A stretch of DNA of 64,000 nucleotides from Deltaproteobacteria bacterium (GTDB lineage Bacteria; Desulfobacterota; Syntrophobacteria; Syntrophobacterales; Syntrophobacteraceae). The stretch is from NCBI GenBank assembly GCA_012517315.1, contig JAAYVE010000021.1:62001-126000 (forward strand), written 5' to 3'. Shown here one piece after another: positions 8,734-17,803 of the stretch (the stretch's first letter is position 1; each line of letters begins with the position of its first letter). Position numbers and translations under genes: made by a program. The notes under the pieces were generated by a model. The model was not told the origin of the DNA and ran no database searches. It worked only from the letters and a program-made list of their open reading frames with translations.

Positions 8734-9765
8734 TCAACCGAAAAGCGACGGTATGGAAGAGGAAGGGGGGAACAACAGCCCGTCGATCCACCTTCGGGGG
8801 AAGCCTTCCATGCCGTTGGCGGCACCCAGCAACGCCCCCAGTACGGCCCCCCTGTATGCGTTGTCCCCCCCCAGGTTGGTGTTGGCGATGAGCCCCTCTT
8901 CCGGGCGGTCTGCATATTTCATGGCGAGGTAAAGGACGGTCGGCACGGACTGGTCCACGTAGCAAGCGCTGCTGAGGATTTCTCCGACCACTGTCTCATC
9001 GGCCAGGTCGAGCCACCGGCGAAAGGGATGAGTCAGGAAGGGGCTTTGTCGCCTGGACACGGCCTGGAGGATCAGCTCGCCCAGGTGTCCGCCCTCCAGG
9101 GTGCCGAGGAGGAGTTCCACCACGAGTCTTCCCGCCGCCTCCATGAGCGTCCCTTTATGGGTCAGGGCAAGGTGTGTCAAGGCTGCGTCCATGGCTTCCC
9201 TAGGGTCGTTGCGGTAGAAGACCCCCAGGGGCACGACGCCGGGGAGCCCGCCGATGTGCTTTTCTTCAGTTCCGCATCGTTCCGGAGGAATCCCCCGACC
9301 GTAACGTTGGAAGAAGGCTCGGTGACACTCCTCGATGTAGGTGTCCCGGTGCATGCCGGGGGTGGTCATGAAGTGGATGTAGCGCTCCAGGTAATCCTTT
9401 GGGTCGTAGCACCCTTTTTCGTGCAGGCTTTCCATGAGCAGGCGACAGAGCTGCACGTTGAGGGTGTTTTCGCCCGGCTCCAGGAACTGGTGGTAATGGA
9501 TCCCGCGCTGCCCCCAGTACTGTGCCTGGTCGTGGAGGATGTCGGTTTTCCGGCTTGAGGGGGTGTACCGGGATCTCCAGAGGATGCTGTCCGGATGGGG
9601 GTTCCGGGGTTTCAGGAAGTCCTGCACACGCCCGTAGTCGCGAAAGAGTGCCCGGCGGTCATAGTACCAGTGGACAGGCATGGCCAGGGCGTCGCCGATG
9701 CAGAGGCCGGTCAAGGCACCCTGGGCCCTGGACGCCTGTGATGGGGAACGATTTCCGGTGGTCAT
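8734..9765 (-). CDS. ADP-ribosylglycohydrolase family protein
   Basis: A 343-residue protein resembling the ADP-ribosylglycohydrolase (ARH/DraG) fold, which removes ADP-ribose from proteins or small molecules using a two-magnesium site. The N-terminal GALTGLCIGDALAMPVHW matches the family's GAxxGxxxGDALG opening, and the C-terminal NTNLGGDNAYRGAVLGALLG matches the second metal-binding block, although the usual GGDTDT is GGDNAY. Its start overlaps the stop of the upstream SRPBCC gene by four bases, so the two are co-transcribed. No ADP-ribosyltransferase is visible nearby, so the substrate is unknown. Confidence 0.85.
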   Translation of the reverse strand: MTTGNRSPSQASRAQGALTGLCIGDALAMPVHWYYDRRALFRDYGRVQDFLKPRNPHPDSILWRSRYTPSSRKTDILHDQAQYWGQRGIHYHQFLEPGENTLNVQLCRLLMESLHEKGCYDPKDYLERYIHFMTTPGMHRDTYIEECHRAFFQRYGRGIPPERCGTEEKHIGGLPGVVPLGVFYRNDPREAMDAALTHLALTHKGTLMEAAGRLVVELLLGTLEGGHLGELILQAVSRRQSPFLTHPFRRWLDLADETVVGEILSSACYVDQSVPTVLYLAMKYADRPEEGLIANTNLGGDNAYRGAVLGALLGAANGMEGFPRRWIDGLLFPPSSSIPSLFG

Positions 9766-10328
9766 GGGAATGTCCTTATCCTCGACTGATTCTGGTCGCG
9801 GTCGTAAAAAGTCAAACGGATGGGGGAATCTGCTTGAATGTCGCTTCTCAGCAGAATCGCGGCTGTCTTCTTCTGCCTGTAGGAAAAGATACGGCGAAGC
9901 TCATGGGCGACGAGGGGAAGTGCCGCTTCCCCTAGGGGCCAGAGGGGAAGCCGGAACCGTACCGTGTCCCTGATGACGGTTTCCCCGTCCTCCTCCTGGA
10001 AGGCATGTTCGTGAACCCACATGGCGTAAGGGCCTTGCAGTTGCTTGTCAATGAAACGACAGGGTGGTTCCCACACAGAGATGACGGTTTTCCAGAGGAG
10101 GGGGACACCGAGGAGTCGGAGTCGGTAATCGATGAGGGTTCCGGTCTTCATGACAATGGGTTTGGGAGTGGTGATGTGGAAATGAAGCTCGGGAGGTGTG
10201 ATCCGTTCCAGGTTCCAGGCGTCCCCAAAAAAGGAGAATACGTCGTGAATTGGCAGGGAAAGCCGCAACGCCGTGCAGATTGTGTGGACAGAGGTTTGTC
10301 TGGGGGGCAACTCAAAGGCCATGGGCAT
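9762..10328 (-). CDS. SRPBCC-fold ligand-binding protein
   Basis: A protein of 188 residues with the pattern of START/SRPBCC small-molecule-binding proteins: an early helix FSFFGDAWNLERITPP, then alternating strands with LLGVPLLWKTVISVWEPP and FIDKQLQGPYAMWVHEH. Homologues usually bind hydrophobic ligands and occur next to SDR or photolyase genes. The start is the first of two in-frame ATGs two codons apart. It shares a four-base overlap with the downstream ADP-ribosylglycohydrolase gene, forming a two-gene operon transcribed away from the SDR at 10541. Confidence 0.72.
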   Translation of the reverse strand: MPMAFELPPRQTSVHTICTALRLSLPIHDVFSFFGDAWNLERITPPELHFHITTPKPIVMKTGTLIDYRLRLLGVPLLWKTVISVWEPPCRFIDKQLQGPYAMWVHEHAFQEEDGETVIRDTVRFRLPLWPLGEAALPLVAHELRRIFSYRQKKTAAILLRSDIQADSPIRLTFYDRDQNQSRIRTFP

Positions 10329-10540
10329 TCCTCAACCAATCACTCCCACAAAACTTAAGGACGCACCCCTTCATGCTCAATGGCGGCGACGCCGGAAAGT
10401 CCACCGAGGCATCGCAGACGGGGGCTGTTGCCCGGCATCCCACATGGCACTTGATTTCAATCCGTCCCGCTGGAATACTCGCCAAAGGCAACCGCTCCGT
10501 ATTTCCATGGACTGATGACGTTCCAGGAGGAGAAGGTCTT

Positions 10541-11254
10541 ATGAAGGAGGGCCGCTATCTGGTTTTGGGGGGGAGTTCCGGGATCGGGCTGGCCATCGCC
10601 CTGCAGCTGCGCCGAAAGGGGGGAGAGGTGACCGTGGTTTCCAGAAGCCGTGGCAGCCTCCCTGAGGGGGGCGGGTTGCGTCACATCCCCCTGGACGTCT
10701 TGAGGGAGGAGATGCCTGCGGCTGCTCTCCCCGATGGGCTGGAGGGATTCGCCTACTGTCCCGGCACCATCAACCTCCGTCCCTTCCGCCAGTTGAAAGA
10801 AGAGGATTTTCTTGAAGATTTCCGAACAAATGTCCTCGGCGCAGTGAAGGGCATACAGGCCTGCCTGCCGCTTCTGAGGAACGCTTCCACGGAGACGGCC
10901 TCCATCCTGCTTTTCAGCACGGTGGCGGTCCAAACGGGGATGGCCTACCACGCGTCGGCGGCCAGTGCCAAGGGTGCCGTAGAGGGTTTGACGCGATCAC
11001 TAGCCGCTGAGCTCGCCCCACGGATCAGGGTCAACTGCATCGCCCCGTCCCTCACGGACACGCCACTTGCGGAACGGCTGCTATCGAGTGAGGAGAAGCG
11101 GCGGAACGCCTCCGAGAGACACCCCCTGAAGCGCTTTGGCACCCCCCGGGACATTGCGGCCTTGGCCTGCTTTCTCCTGGGGGATGAGTCGGACTGGATC
11201 ACCGGCCAGATCATCCATGTGGACGGGGGAATGTCCTCCGTTCGGCTGTTCTGA
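10541..11254 (+). CDS. short-chain dehydrogenase/reductase family protein
   Basis: An SDR of 237 residues. It has the nucleotide-binding GGSSGIG near residues 10-16, the structural segment YCPGTIN in place of NNAG, and a conserved C-terminal IRVNCIAPSLTDTP. The catalytic YxxxK is abnormal: the aligned lysine is Lys144 but position 140 is Ala, and the nearest tyrosine is eight residues before the lysine (Tyr136). Activity may be lost or use another residue. I recall a subfamily with this feature. The ATG follows AGGAGGAGAAGG. It is divergent from the SRPBCC/ARH pair. Confidence 0.82.
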   Translation: MKEGRYLVLGGSSGIGLAIALQLRRKGGEVTVVSRSRGSLPEGGGLRHIPLDVLREEMPAAALPDGLEGFAYCPGTINLRPFRQLKEEDFLEDFRTNVLGAVKGIQACLPLLRNASTETASILLFSTVAVQTGMAYHASAASAKGAVEGLTRSLAAELAPRIRVNCIAPSLTDTPLAERLLSSEEKRRNASERHPLKRFGTPRDIAALACFLLGDESDWITGQIIHVDGGMSSVRLF

Positions 11255-11332
11255 TGCGCCCCATGAGCCGTCAAATTTTTGGCAGATTCATTGGGGGGCC
11301 TTGTAAGGAATCACGCCAAGAGAGGGGCAATC

Positions 11333-11746
11333 ATGCGTTCCACTCCATTCAACCCAGATACGGACCTGGAGCCGATCCCGTTCGATGAGGAATGCCTCCG
11401 GGCGGCGAAGGAGATGAAGCTTTGCGGGCTTAAATGGACCCCTCACGTGGGGTGCTTCGTGTGGGACGAAAAGGGAGTCATCCAGGTCAGTTCCCCCTTT
11501 CCCAAACGGGTCTATTTCATCCTGAACATGGGGCACTTTTTAAAGATCTTCGGATCCTTGGAGGGGATGCAGGAGCAGTTGACTTGGGTGCCCACCTGGC
11601 ACCAGGCGAGGCTTCTCTGTGGACGAGTCGGCGTGGAAAAAGAAGCGGTTCGGAATATCCTGGATCCTCGAGGTGGAGCGGAAAACCAGGGGAAAGAACT
11701 GCTAGGCCTCTACCGTCTCATCGCGGAGCGCTTGCGTGGGGCATGA
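11333..11746 (+). CDS. conserved-looking hypothetical protein
   Basis: A soluble protein of 137 residues that I cannot assign. It begins MRSTPFNPDTD, has an aromatic core (WTPHVGCFVWDEKG) and a helical C-terminal half ending LIAERLRGA. The ATG is supported by AGAGGGG six bases upstream; the frame stays open 54 bases further 5' without a ribosome site. It lies 78 bases after the SDR gene on the same strand and may be co-transcribed. The 234 bases that follow, up to the convergent thiolase gene, show nothing I can support. Confidence 0.6.
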   Translation: MRSTPFNPDTDLEPIPFDEECLRAAKEMKLCGLKWTPHVGCFVWDEKGVIQVSSPFPKRVYFILNMGHFLKIFGSLEGMQEQLTWVPTWHQARLLCGRVGVEKEAVRNILDPRGGAENQGKELLGLYRLIAERLRGA

Positions 11747-11980
11747 TCCGCGGCCGGCCTTTCCTCAACGACTTGGTTTCGGGTTTCCTCACCGTCACCT
11801 GCGCGGGTACGCTGGGAGGAGACGATGACAACAAAGCGGGTCCGTCTGGAATGGGTGATGAGCCATGGGAAAAGGATGCACAGCCCCATGCAGACAGTCC
11901 GGCAGTGTGCCGATCCAGGCACTGGATGACTTCGAAGCCGTCTAGGATGTCGACCGGCCGAGTGGTGTTCCGGTGTGGAT

Positions 11981-13186
11981 TCACACGTCGCGAGTCCACA
12001 AAGACGCCATGGCGGGACCTCCACCGGCGCACAGGGATGCTCCTCCCGTCTTCAGTCCTAGACGCTCCATTTCGTAAAAGAGGGTGACGATGAGACGGAG
12101 ACCCGTGCTCCCTACAGGGTGGCCAAGGGAGATGCCCGACCCGTTGTGGTTCACCCTCTCCGGATTGAGAGTCATTTGAAATTCCTCCTCGAGCATCCTG
12201 GAAACCCCCAGCCATTGTGCTGCAAAGGCTTCGTTCACTTCCCAGTAGTCAATGTCGCCAAACTGCATGCCGGCCTGACGGAGGCACTTTGGAATGGCCA
12301 CGGCGGGGCCGAGACCCATAAACTTCGGGTCCACTCCCGCCCCGCAGATGTTGACGAGCTTCATGAGAGGACGGATACCCAGTTGTGAGGCCTTCTCCCT
12401 GGACATGATCACGACCGCTGATGCTCCGTCGTTGATGCTCGAGGCGTTGGCCGCAGTGACGACCCCGTCTTTCCCGAAGAGGGGGGGAAGTCCGGCCATG
12501 GCTTCCACGCTGGTTTCCCGCATGGGATGTTCGTCTACATGGAAGACTTGCAAACCTTTTCTTCCCTTCACCTCCACGGGGACGATTTCCCTCAAGAAGC
12601 GACCCTCGTCGATGGCTGTAACGGCCCGCTTGTGGCTCATGAAGGCGAGGGCGTCACATTCCTGCCTGGAAATCCCGTAACGCTGCGCCACGTACTCTGC
12701 AGTCAGCCCCATATGGCCAGGAACGAGTTCGTCGTGGAGACCGTCGTGGATCATGTGATCCTCGATGACACCTGAACCCATACGGTATCCCATACGCCCC
12801 TTGGACAGAAGGTGTGGTGTATTGGTCATGCTCTCCACCCCCACCACTAGGGCGGTTTCCGTTTTGCCCAACATGATGTTGTGACTGGCGATTTCCAGAG
12901 CTCGCATGCCGGAGGCGCAGTTCTGATTGACGCTCACGGCGCCGCTCCTGTGAGGCAGCCCTACGCGCAGCCCCACCTGCCGGGCGGGGAGGGAACCCTG
13001 CATCGCCGTGTAGAGCTGACCCATGCAGATCTCGTCGATCATCCCGGGAGTTATTCCTGCCCTCTGGATGGCTGAACGGGCGACGGTGACGGCCAGATCC
13101 CTGGCTGGAACCTCCTTCAGGGCTCCCATGAAATTCCCGATCGCCGTGCGGCAGGCACTTACGACAACAACTTCGTTCAGATGCAA
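11981..13186 (-). CDS. acetyl-CoA acetyltransferase (thiolase)
   Basis: A thiolase of 401 residues that condenses or cleaves acyl-CoA. The nucleophile Cys90 is in NQNCASGMRAL, the NEAF block and the GHPVGSTG histidine block are present, and the C-terminal Cys lies in CAGGGPAMA (family: CxGGG). A TTG start is chosen because GGAGGGGGG lies just before it and because translation then begins at the conserved HLNEVVVVSACRTAIG; an in-frame ATG 90 bases upstream would add a tail foreign to the family. It is a single-gene unit, divergent from the secreted-protein gene at 13489. Substrate chain length is unknown. Confidence 0.92.
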   Translation of the reverse strand: MHLNEVVVVSACRTAIGNFMGALKEVPARDLAVTVARSAIQRAGITPGMIDEICMGQLYTAMQGSLPARQVGLRVGLPHRSGAVSVNQNCASGMRALEIASHNIMLGKTETALVVGVESMTNTPHLLSKGRMGYRMGSGVIEDHMIHDGLHDELVPGHMGLTAEYVAQRYGISRQECDALAFMSHKRAVTAIDEGRFLREIVPVEVKGRKGLQVFHVDEHPMRETSVEAMAGLPPLFGKDGVVTAANASSINDGASAVVIMSREKASQLGIRPLMKLVNICGAGVDPKFMGLGPAVAIPKCLRQAGMQFGDIDYWEVNEAFAAQWLGVSRMLEEEFQMTLNPERVNHNGSGISLGHPVGSTGLRLIVTLFYEMERLGLKTGGASLCAGGGPAMASLWTRDV

Positions 13187-13424
13187 AGATCCCCCCTCCG
13201 CAATCCTCGTGACATCCTCCGGTTCCGTCTCGTCCACGCAAAGGCATCCCCGTTGGCTTGACATTGCCATCTTCACCTGTCCGATTCATTGATCCCTGTT
13301 CAGGATAGTCCTCCCCCAAGTCCCCCGTCCAATGGAATCCAGATGCATTCCCTTCGGATGGCATTGCAGGGAAGACATGCAACCAGAAGATACAGCTTTG
13401 ATGCAAGACCGCCGACTTCTTGTC

Positions 13425-13430
13425 TATAAT
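13425..13430 (+). promoter_or_regulatory. possible -10 element in the thiolase/secreted-protein gap
   Basis: A perfect TATAAT lies about 60 bases before the ATG at 13489, but no good -35 hexamer sits at the usual distance. It is the only promoter-like signal I see in the 302-base gap 13187-13488. Confidence 0.35.
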
Positions 13431-13488
13431 TTGCTGTTTGCGGCTTCAGGTTGTTCACATCCACCGGACCGAAAAACGAGGAGAACTC

Positions 13489-13833
13489 ATGAAGGCAATC
13501 ATTCTCACGATCGGTTTCTTGCTACTGGCAGACATGGCTTTAGCATCCAACCCCGTACACGTCAAGATCACCGGCTGTGTGCAACAGGGCGTTCTCATTT
13601 CCGAACGAACGGATTTTGGTGATCATGTCAGCGTCGGGGGGTATAGGATCAGGGTAACGGACCGTAGGGGATACACTGTCGATCTTAATGATTATGAGGC
13701 GAAACGCATTGTGATGAGGGGCCGTCTCCTCCCTGGAGACAGGTTCATTCCAGACCCGGGAGTAATCCAGATCCTGGGTGATTGCGGCCTGACGCCAGAG
13801 GGTCGCCAGAGAAACCTGAAGAACAAGTGGTAG
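13489..13833 (+). CDS. small secreted protein of unknown function
   Basis: A protein of 114 residues with a clear signal peptide (MKA, a run of Ile/Leu, then ALAS) and probable cleavage near residue 20. The mature part is about 94 residues and has two cysteines (in ITGCVQQG and ILGDCGL) that could form a disulfide, with a beta-rich pattern between them (GYRIRVTD, IVMRGRLLPGD), as in OB-fold-like periplasmic proteins. The ATG is preceded by GAGGAG. I cannot name a family. It stands alone and is followed by a strong hairpin. Confidence 0.65.
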   Translation: MKAIILTIGFLLLADMALASNPVHVKITGCVQQGVLISERTDFGDHVSVGGYRIRVTDRRGYTVDLNDYEAKRIVMRGRLLPGDRFIPDPGVIQILGDCGLTPEGRQRNLKNKW

Positions 13834-13842
13834 GCGACGCTG

Positions 13843-13880
13843 GAATGCCTCCTGCCACGAGAAAACCGCCGGAGGCATTC
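13843..13880 (+). terminator. inverted repeat after the secreted-protein gene
   Basis: A perfect 10-bp inverted repeat (GAATGCCTCC / GGAGGCATTC) with an 18-base loop begins nine bases after the stop codon. It is terminator-like but lacks a following T-run. The rest of the gap up to 14284 shows no gene I can support. Confidence 0.5.
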
Positions 13881-14284
13881 AGCTTTCCGAACGTTGCGAC
13901 GCCGTCCTTCAGAAAGAACTCATCGGGCAAAGAGACAGCCCACCGAGCATGGAGTCCTTGACCATCCATAAGGGAATATCTTGCGCAGTCCATGCGGCCG
14001 GGCGCAGGATCAACCCTGTTGCTCGGAGACACACTATCTGTCCAGCCTGGAGACGATATGCCGGCCCGTCGGTCGAGCAACCGGCGATGAACGGGTGATC
14101 GAGATGGTGTTTGCTCCACGGCCGCAAAAACGCTATGAAACGTTGTGAAAAAACGCAGGTCCGACGCGGAAGAAAAGGAACACGCGGCCGGAATGGAGTG
14201 AACTGCCCCCTGCGGACCACTTGCACGGCGGGCTGGTTTGATCATTTCATTCTCGCTACTGTGGGTGAACGGAAATTGAGTGGC

Positions 14285-16078
14285 ATGGAGAGCGTGAGGT
14301 TGGAAATGGGGGATGCCCGGTCGCCGGTGGAGACCGGCGTCATGCACGACCTGTTATGGGATGCGGCCCTTGATGCCTCCCGAAACGGGATCATCATCGT
14401 CGATACGGAAGGAAAAATCCTCAAGTGCAACAAAGCGGCCATGCGTGCCCTGGGGCGCCCGGATTTGGCCCCGGGCCAGTTCCACAGAGATATCGTCCCT
14501 TCCGCCTGGCCCGACCTGAAACATGTCATGGAGACCGGGATTCCGCAGACGGGGGTCCGGCTGGAACTGCCCCACGCCCACATCATCGCCAACCGTTCCC
14601 CCATCTTCATGGACGGTCGGGTTGTCGGGCTCATCAGCGTCTTCCAGGACATCTCCGAGTACGAAGCGATCATCTCCGAACTCAAGGGATACCAGGAACT
14701 GCACCAGGAGCTTGCCGCCATCATCGAGATTTCCTCGGACGGTCTCTACATCACGGACGGCGACGCAAACACGATCCGGGTCAACCAGGCCTATGAGCGG
14801 ATCACCGGCCTCAAGCGCGAAGATCTCATCGGGTACAACATGAGAGATCTGGTTGCCCGCGGGGTTTTCGACCGGTCCGTGACCCTGGAAGTGCTCAAGA
14901 GGCGGGAGCAGGTGAGCATCATGCAGAGGGTGCTCGGGAACAAGCTTGTCATGGTGACGGGGAATCCCATCTTCAACGAGAAGGGGGAGATCGCCCTTGT
15001 GGTGACCAACGTCCGGGACATGACGGAACTCAACGAACTGCGCTCGAAGCTCGAGGAAACGCAGTTGCTCAATGTCCGCTTTCAGGAGGCGCTGCTCGAA
15101 CAGGAGCGATTCGAACACGTCTTGAAGGACATGGTGATCAAGAGCGAAGCCATGGTGCGCGTCGTGCGCCGGGCCGTGAAGGTGGCGGGGGTGGAAACGT
15201 CGGTTCTCATCACGGGAGAGTCCGGGGTGGGGAAAAGCATGCTGGCGAGGATCGTGCACCAGCTCAGTCCGCGTAAGGACGGCCCCTTTGTGAAGATCAA
15301 CTGCGGGACCATCCCGGAGTCTCTCATGGAAAGCGAGCTTTTCGGCTACGAGAAAGGGGCGTTCACGGGAGCCTCCGCCGGGGGAAAGGCGGGACTCGTG
15401 GAAATGGCGCAGGGGGGCACGGTGTTTCTGGACGAGATCGGTGACCTCAAGGTGGACATGCAGGTGAAGCTGCTCCAGGTCATCGAGGAGAAAAGCTTTT
15501 CCAGGATCGGGGCCATGAAACCCCAGTCCGTGGACGTGCGAATCATCGCCGCGACGCACCACGATCTCAAGGAACTCACCGACAAAGGGCTCTTCCGCAG
15601 TGACCTCTATTACCGGCTTCACGTGATCCCCATCCATATTCCTCCCCTACGGGAACGGAAAGATGACATTCCCATCCTCGTCCAGAGAATCCTTGCGAAA
15701 TTCAACCAAAGCTTAAAGTTGAAAAAAAGGCTTGCCCCGGAAGTCGTGTACCGCCTGATGGAATATCCCTTCCCTGGGAATGTGCGGGAACTCATCAACA
15801 TCATGGAACGGATGATCATCCTGAGCGAAAGCCAGGAGATCACTTTGTCTGACCTTCCCATGGAGCTGTCCGGTTCTTTTTTCAGGGAAGGTGCGCCTCC
15901 GGAAAACGGCCTAAGCCTAAAGGCGATGCTCTCTGCCATGGAATCCAGGATCCTTTCCCGGGTTCTCGAGGAGAGTCGGAGCATCACGGAAGCGGCGCAC
16001 CGTCTGGGCGTTCACCCTTCCACCCTTTGCCGCAAGATGACGCGGCTGAGGTTGGGAAGTTTTGCAAAAAAGCAATGA
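14285..16078 (+). CDS. sigma-54-dependent transcriptional activator, PAS-PAS-AAA-Fis
   Basis: A bacterial enhancer-binding protein of 597 residues. Two PAS sensor domains occupy about 20-130 and 140-260 and should bind a small ligand or redox cofactor. The AAA domain has Walker A GESGVGKS near 311 and the sigma-54 contact loop GAFTGA near 358-363. The C-terminus carries a Fis-type helix-turn-helix (ITEAAHRLGVHPSTLCRKM). The ATG at 14285 is chosen because family-like sequence begins there; an in-frame ATG upstream adds 58 basic residues. It lies directly before a sigma-54-type promoter and an ABC importer operon, so it probably controls that operon. Confidence 0.88.
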   Translation: MESVRLEMGDARSPVETGVMHDLLWDAALDASRNGIIIVDTEGKILKCNKAAMRALGRPDLAPGQFHRDIVPSAWPDLKHVMETGIPQTGVRLELPHAHIIANRSPIFMDGRVVGLISVFQDISEYEAIISELKGYQELHQELAAIIEISSDGLYITDGDANTIRVNQAYERITGLKREDLIGYNMRDLVARGVFDRSVTLEVLKRREQVSIMQRVLGNKLVMVTGNPIFNEKGEIALVVTNVRDMTELNELRSKLEETQLLNVRFQEALLEQERFEHVLKDMVIKSEAMVRVVRRAVKVAGVETSVLITGESGVGKSMLARIVHQLSPRKDGPFVKINCGTIPESLMESELFGYEKGAFTGASAGGKAGLVEMAQGGTVFLDEIGDLKVDMQVKLLQVIEEKSFSRIGAMKPQSVDVRIIAATHHDLKELTDKGLFRSDLYYRLHVIPIHIPPLRERKDDIPILVQRILAKFNQSLKLKKRLAPEVVYRLMEYPFPGNVRELINIMERMIILSESQEITLSDLPMELSGSFFREGAPPENGLSLKAMLSAMESRILSRVLEESRSITEAAHRLGVHPSTLCRKMTRLRLGSFAKKQ

Positions 16079-16083
16079 TCGCG

Positions 16084-16178
16084 TTGCAATCAAGCAAAAC
16101 GCCTCGAGTCGTTGACTAGCGTCTTCTCAATCCCTTGTCTCCCCTCCAGGGAGCACCGTTTCATTGCATAAACGCAAT
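16084..16178 (+). promoter_or_regulatory. two TTGC-N6-GCAA inverted repeats, candidate activator sites
   Basis: TTGC-N6-GCAA occurs at 16084-16097 and again at 16164-16177, where the arms extend to ATTGC/GCAAT. The two copies are 80 bases apart and lie roughly 90 and 170 bases upstream of the predicted start of the sigma-54 promoter at 16241. That spacing suits enhancer sites for the activator encoded just upstream. Confidence 0.55.
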
Positions 16179-16240
16179 CCACTCGGGCTGTTGCCGCGCC
16201 CGTTCCCCGTGAAAATCCCGGTTCCCGGACGTTCGCCTAA

Positions 16241-16255
16241 TGGCATGGTCCTTGC
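16241..16255 (+). promoter_or_regulatory. sigma-54 (-24/-12) promoter
   Basis: TGGCATGGTCCTTGC matches the consensus TGGCAC-N5-TTGC, with exactly ten bases between the -24 GG (16242-16243) and the -12 GC (16254-16255). It lies about 130 bases before the first importer gene and directly after the activator gene. Confidence 0.75.
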
Positions 16256-16382
16256 CCCCCCTATGGCGCGGCAGGGAAGTGCTGCGGTCGTTGACCGGTC
16301 CTTCCAAACAACCCATCCAAACAACCCATTCACGCGAATCGGGCTGAAGCCTGTGGCGGCCGGCCCCGAGAAGGAGAGAGGG

Positions 16383-17636
16383 ATGCAGAGAAACAGTTGG
16401 AGTGTTTTCCTGGCAGTGGTGGTTGCATTGGCGGTGTTGCCTTCCCATGTGTGGGCACAGGAAAAGGTGATCAAGATCGGCGCCATCTATCCCATGACCG
16501 GGCGCGCGGGGCTCTACGGGATGGATTCCGTGGCCGCGATGGAGATGGCGATGGAAGAAATCAACGCCAAGGGCGGTGTCGCCGGGTACAAGCTGGATGC
16601 CCTCTCAACCGACAGCAAGGTGAAGCCCGATTACTCGGTGCGCATTGCCAAGCGCTATATTGAGGAAGACAAGGTTCATTTCTTGTTCGGGGTGGTGAGT
16701 TCCGGCGTGGGGCTCGCAGTGACGGAAGTCTCCAAGCAGTACAAGAAGATCTTCATCGGAACCGATCACGCCGCCACGGAACTCACGGTGGACAATTTCC
16801 AGCCGTACTACTTCCGGGTCTCCAACAACACGTTTCAATCCATGGCTGCCGGGGCCATCTATTTGAAGGAGCTGCAGGCCCAGAAGCCCTGGAAGCGCAT
16901 CGCCTACATCGGGCCGGATTACGCCTACGGCCACAGCCAGTGGAATGAGCTGCGCTACTGCCTGGACAGGCTGGGCGTCCAGTACGAGGTGGCCGGTGAG
17001 CATTGGCCGAAACTGGCTCAACCGGATTACACGCCGTTCATCACGACCATCATGAAGGACAAGCCGGACATCCTTGTGAGCGGTTTCTGGGGTGGAGACA
17101 CGGTTGCCTTCATCAAGCAGGCGATTCCATACGGACTTCTGAAAAACGTTCTCTACTTCCATCCTGACGCGGGTGGGAACTACGAGCTCATGAGTTCCAT
17201 GGGAGACGAACTTCCGGACGGCCTTGTGCTGAGCGCCCGCCATCACAACAATTGGCCGGATACGGAGCTGAACAGGAAATTTGTCGGCGACTTTTTCAAG
17301 CGCACGGGAAGATACCCCTCCTATGCGGCTGAAGGGGCATATGCGGGCGTCTACGCCATCGCCTACGCGGTGGAAAAGGTGGGCAATCCCGATGATGCCG
17401 ACGCCCTGGTGAAGGCGCTCGAAGGCATGAAGCTCAAGCTGCCGGAGGATCCGGAAGGTTTTACCTCCTATATGGATCCGGATACCCACCAGATCGTCCA
17501 GATGCAGGCGATCGGCGTGACGATGCCCAACGCCGATTTTCCCCCCGCCAAGAAAATGCTTGGAAACTGGAAGATTTACAAAGCGGAGGATCTGCTGCCT
17601 CCCAAGGAATACATTGAGATGAAACGAAAGAAATGA
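16383..17636 (+). CDS. branched-chain amino-acid-type ABC transporter substrate-binding protein
   Basis: A periplasmic receptor of 417 residues of the LivJ/Peripla_BP_6 type. The signal peptide (MQRNSWSVF, then a hydrophobic run to WAQ) is cleaved near residue 24. The mature protein opens VIKIGAIYPMTGRAGLYG, the family's ligand-cleft start, followed by a two-lobed fold. The ATG is preceded by GGAGAGAGGG. It is the first gene of an operon with two permeases and two ATPases, behind a sigma-54-type promoter. This family also takes up aromatic acids, amides, urea and alcohol-derived ligands, so the substrate need not be an amino acid. Confidence 0.9.
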   Translation: MQRNSWSVFLAVVVALAVLPSHVWAQEKVIKIGAIYPMTGRAGLYGMDSVAAMEMAMEEINAKGGVAGYKLDALSTDSKVKPDYSVRIAKRYIEEDKVHFLFGVVSSGVGLAVTEVSKQYKKIFIGTDHAATELTVDNFQPYYFRVSNNTFQSMAAGAIYLKELQAQKPWKRIAYIGPDYAYGHSQWNELRYCLDRLGVQYEVAGEHWPKLAQPDYTPFITTIMKDKPDILVSGFWGGDTVAFIKQAIPYGLLKNVLYFHPDAGGNYELMSSMGDELPDGLVLSARHHNNWPDTELNRKFVGDFFKRTGRYPSYAAEGAYAGVYAIAYAVEKVGNPDDADALVKALEGMKLKLPEDPEGFTSYMDPDTHQIVQMQAIGVTMPNADFPPAKKMLGNWKIYKAEDLLPPKEYIEMKRKK

Positions 17637-17803
17637 ACCCTCCCGGAGTGTGAATCGGCGCATGAAGGGCTGGACGCTCGAGGCGGACATGGGGATCTTT
17701 CGATGTCGCCGCCTTGCTGCCGGAGCCGGGCGGCCACGCCTTTGAGGAGCAAAAAACGCTTGTCCCGGGTCGATCTTAACGGCCCGGGACGATGGGATGC
17801 CAT

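Noticed and set aside
14113-14138. A TTGC-N9-GCAA inverted repeat before the activator gene
   Set aside because: The arms match the sites at 16084-16177 but the spacer is nine rather than six bases, so it is probably not the same operator.
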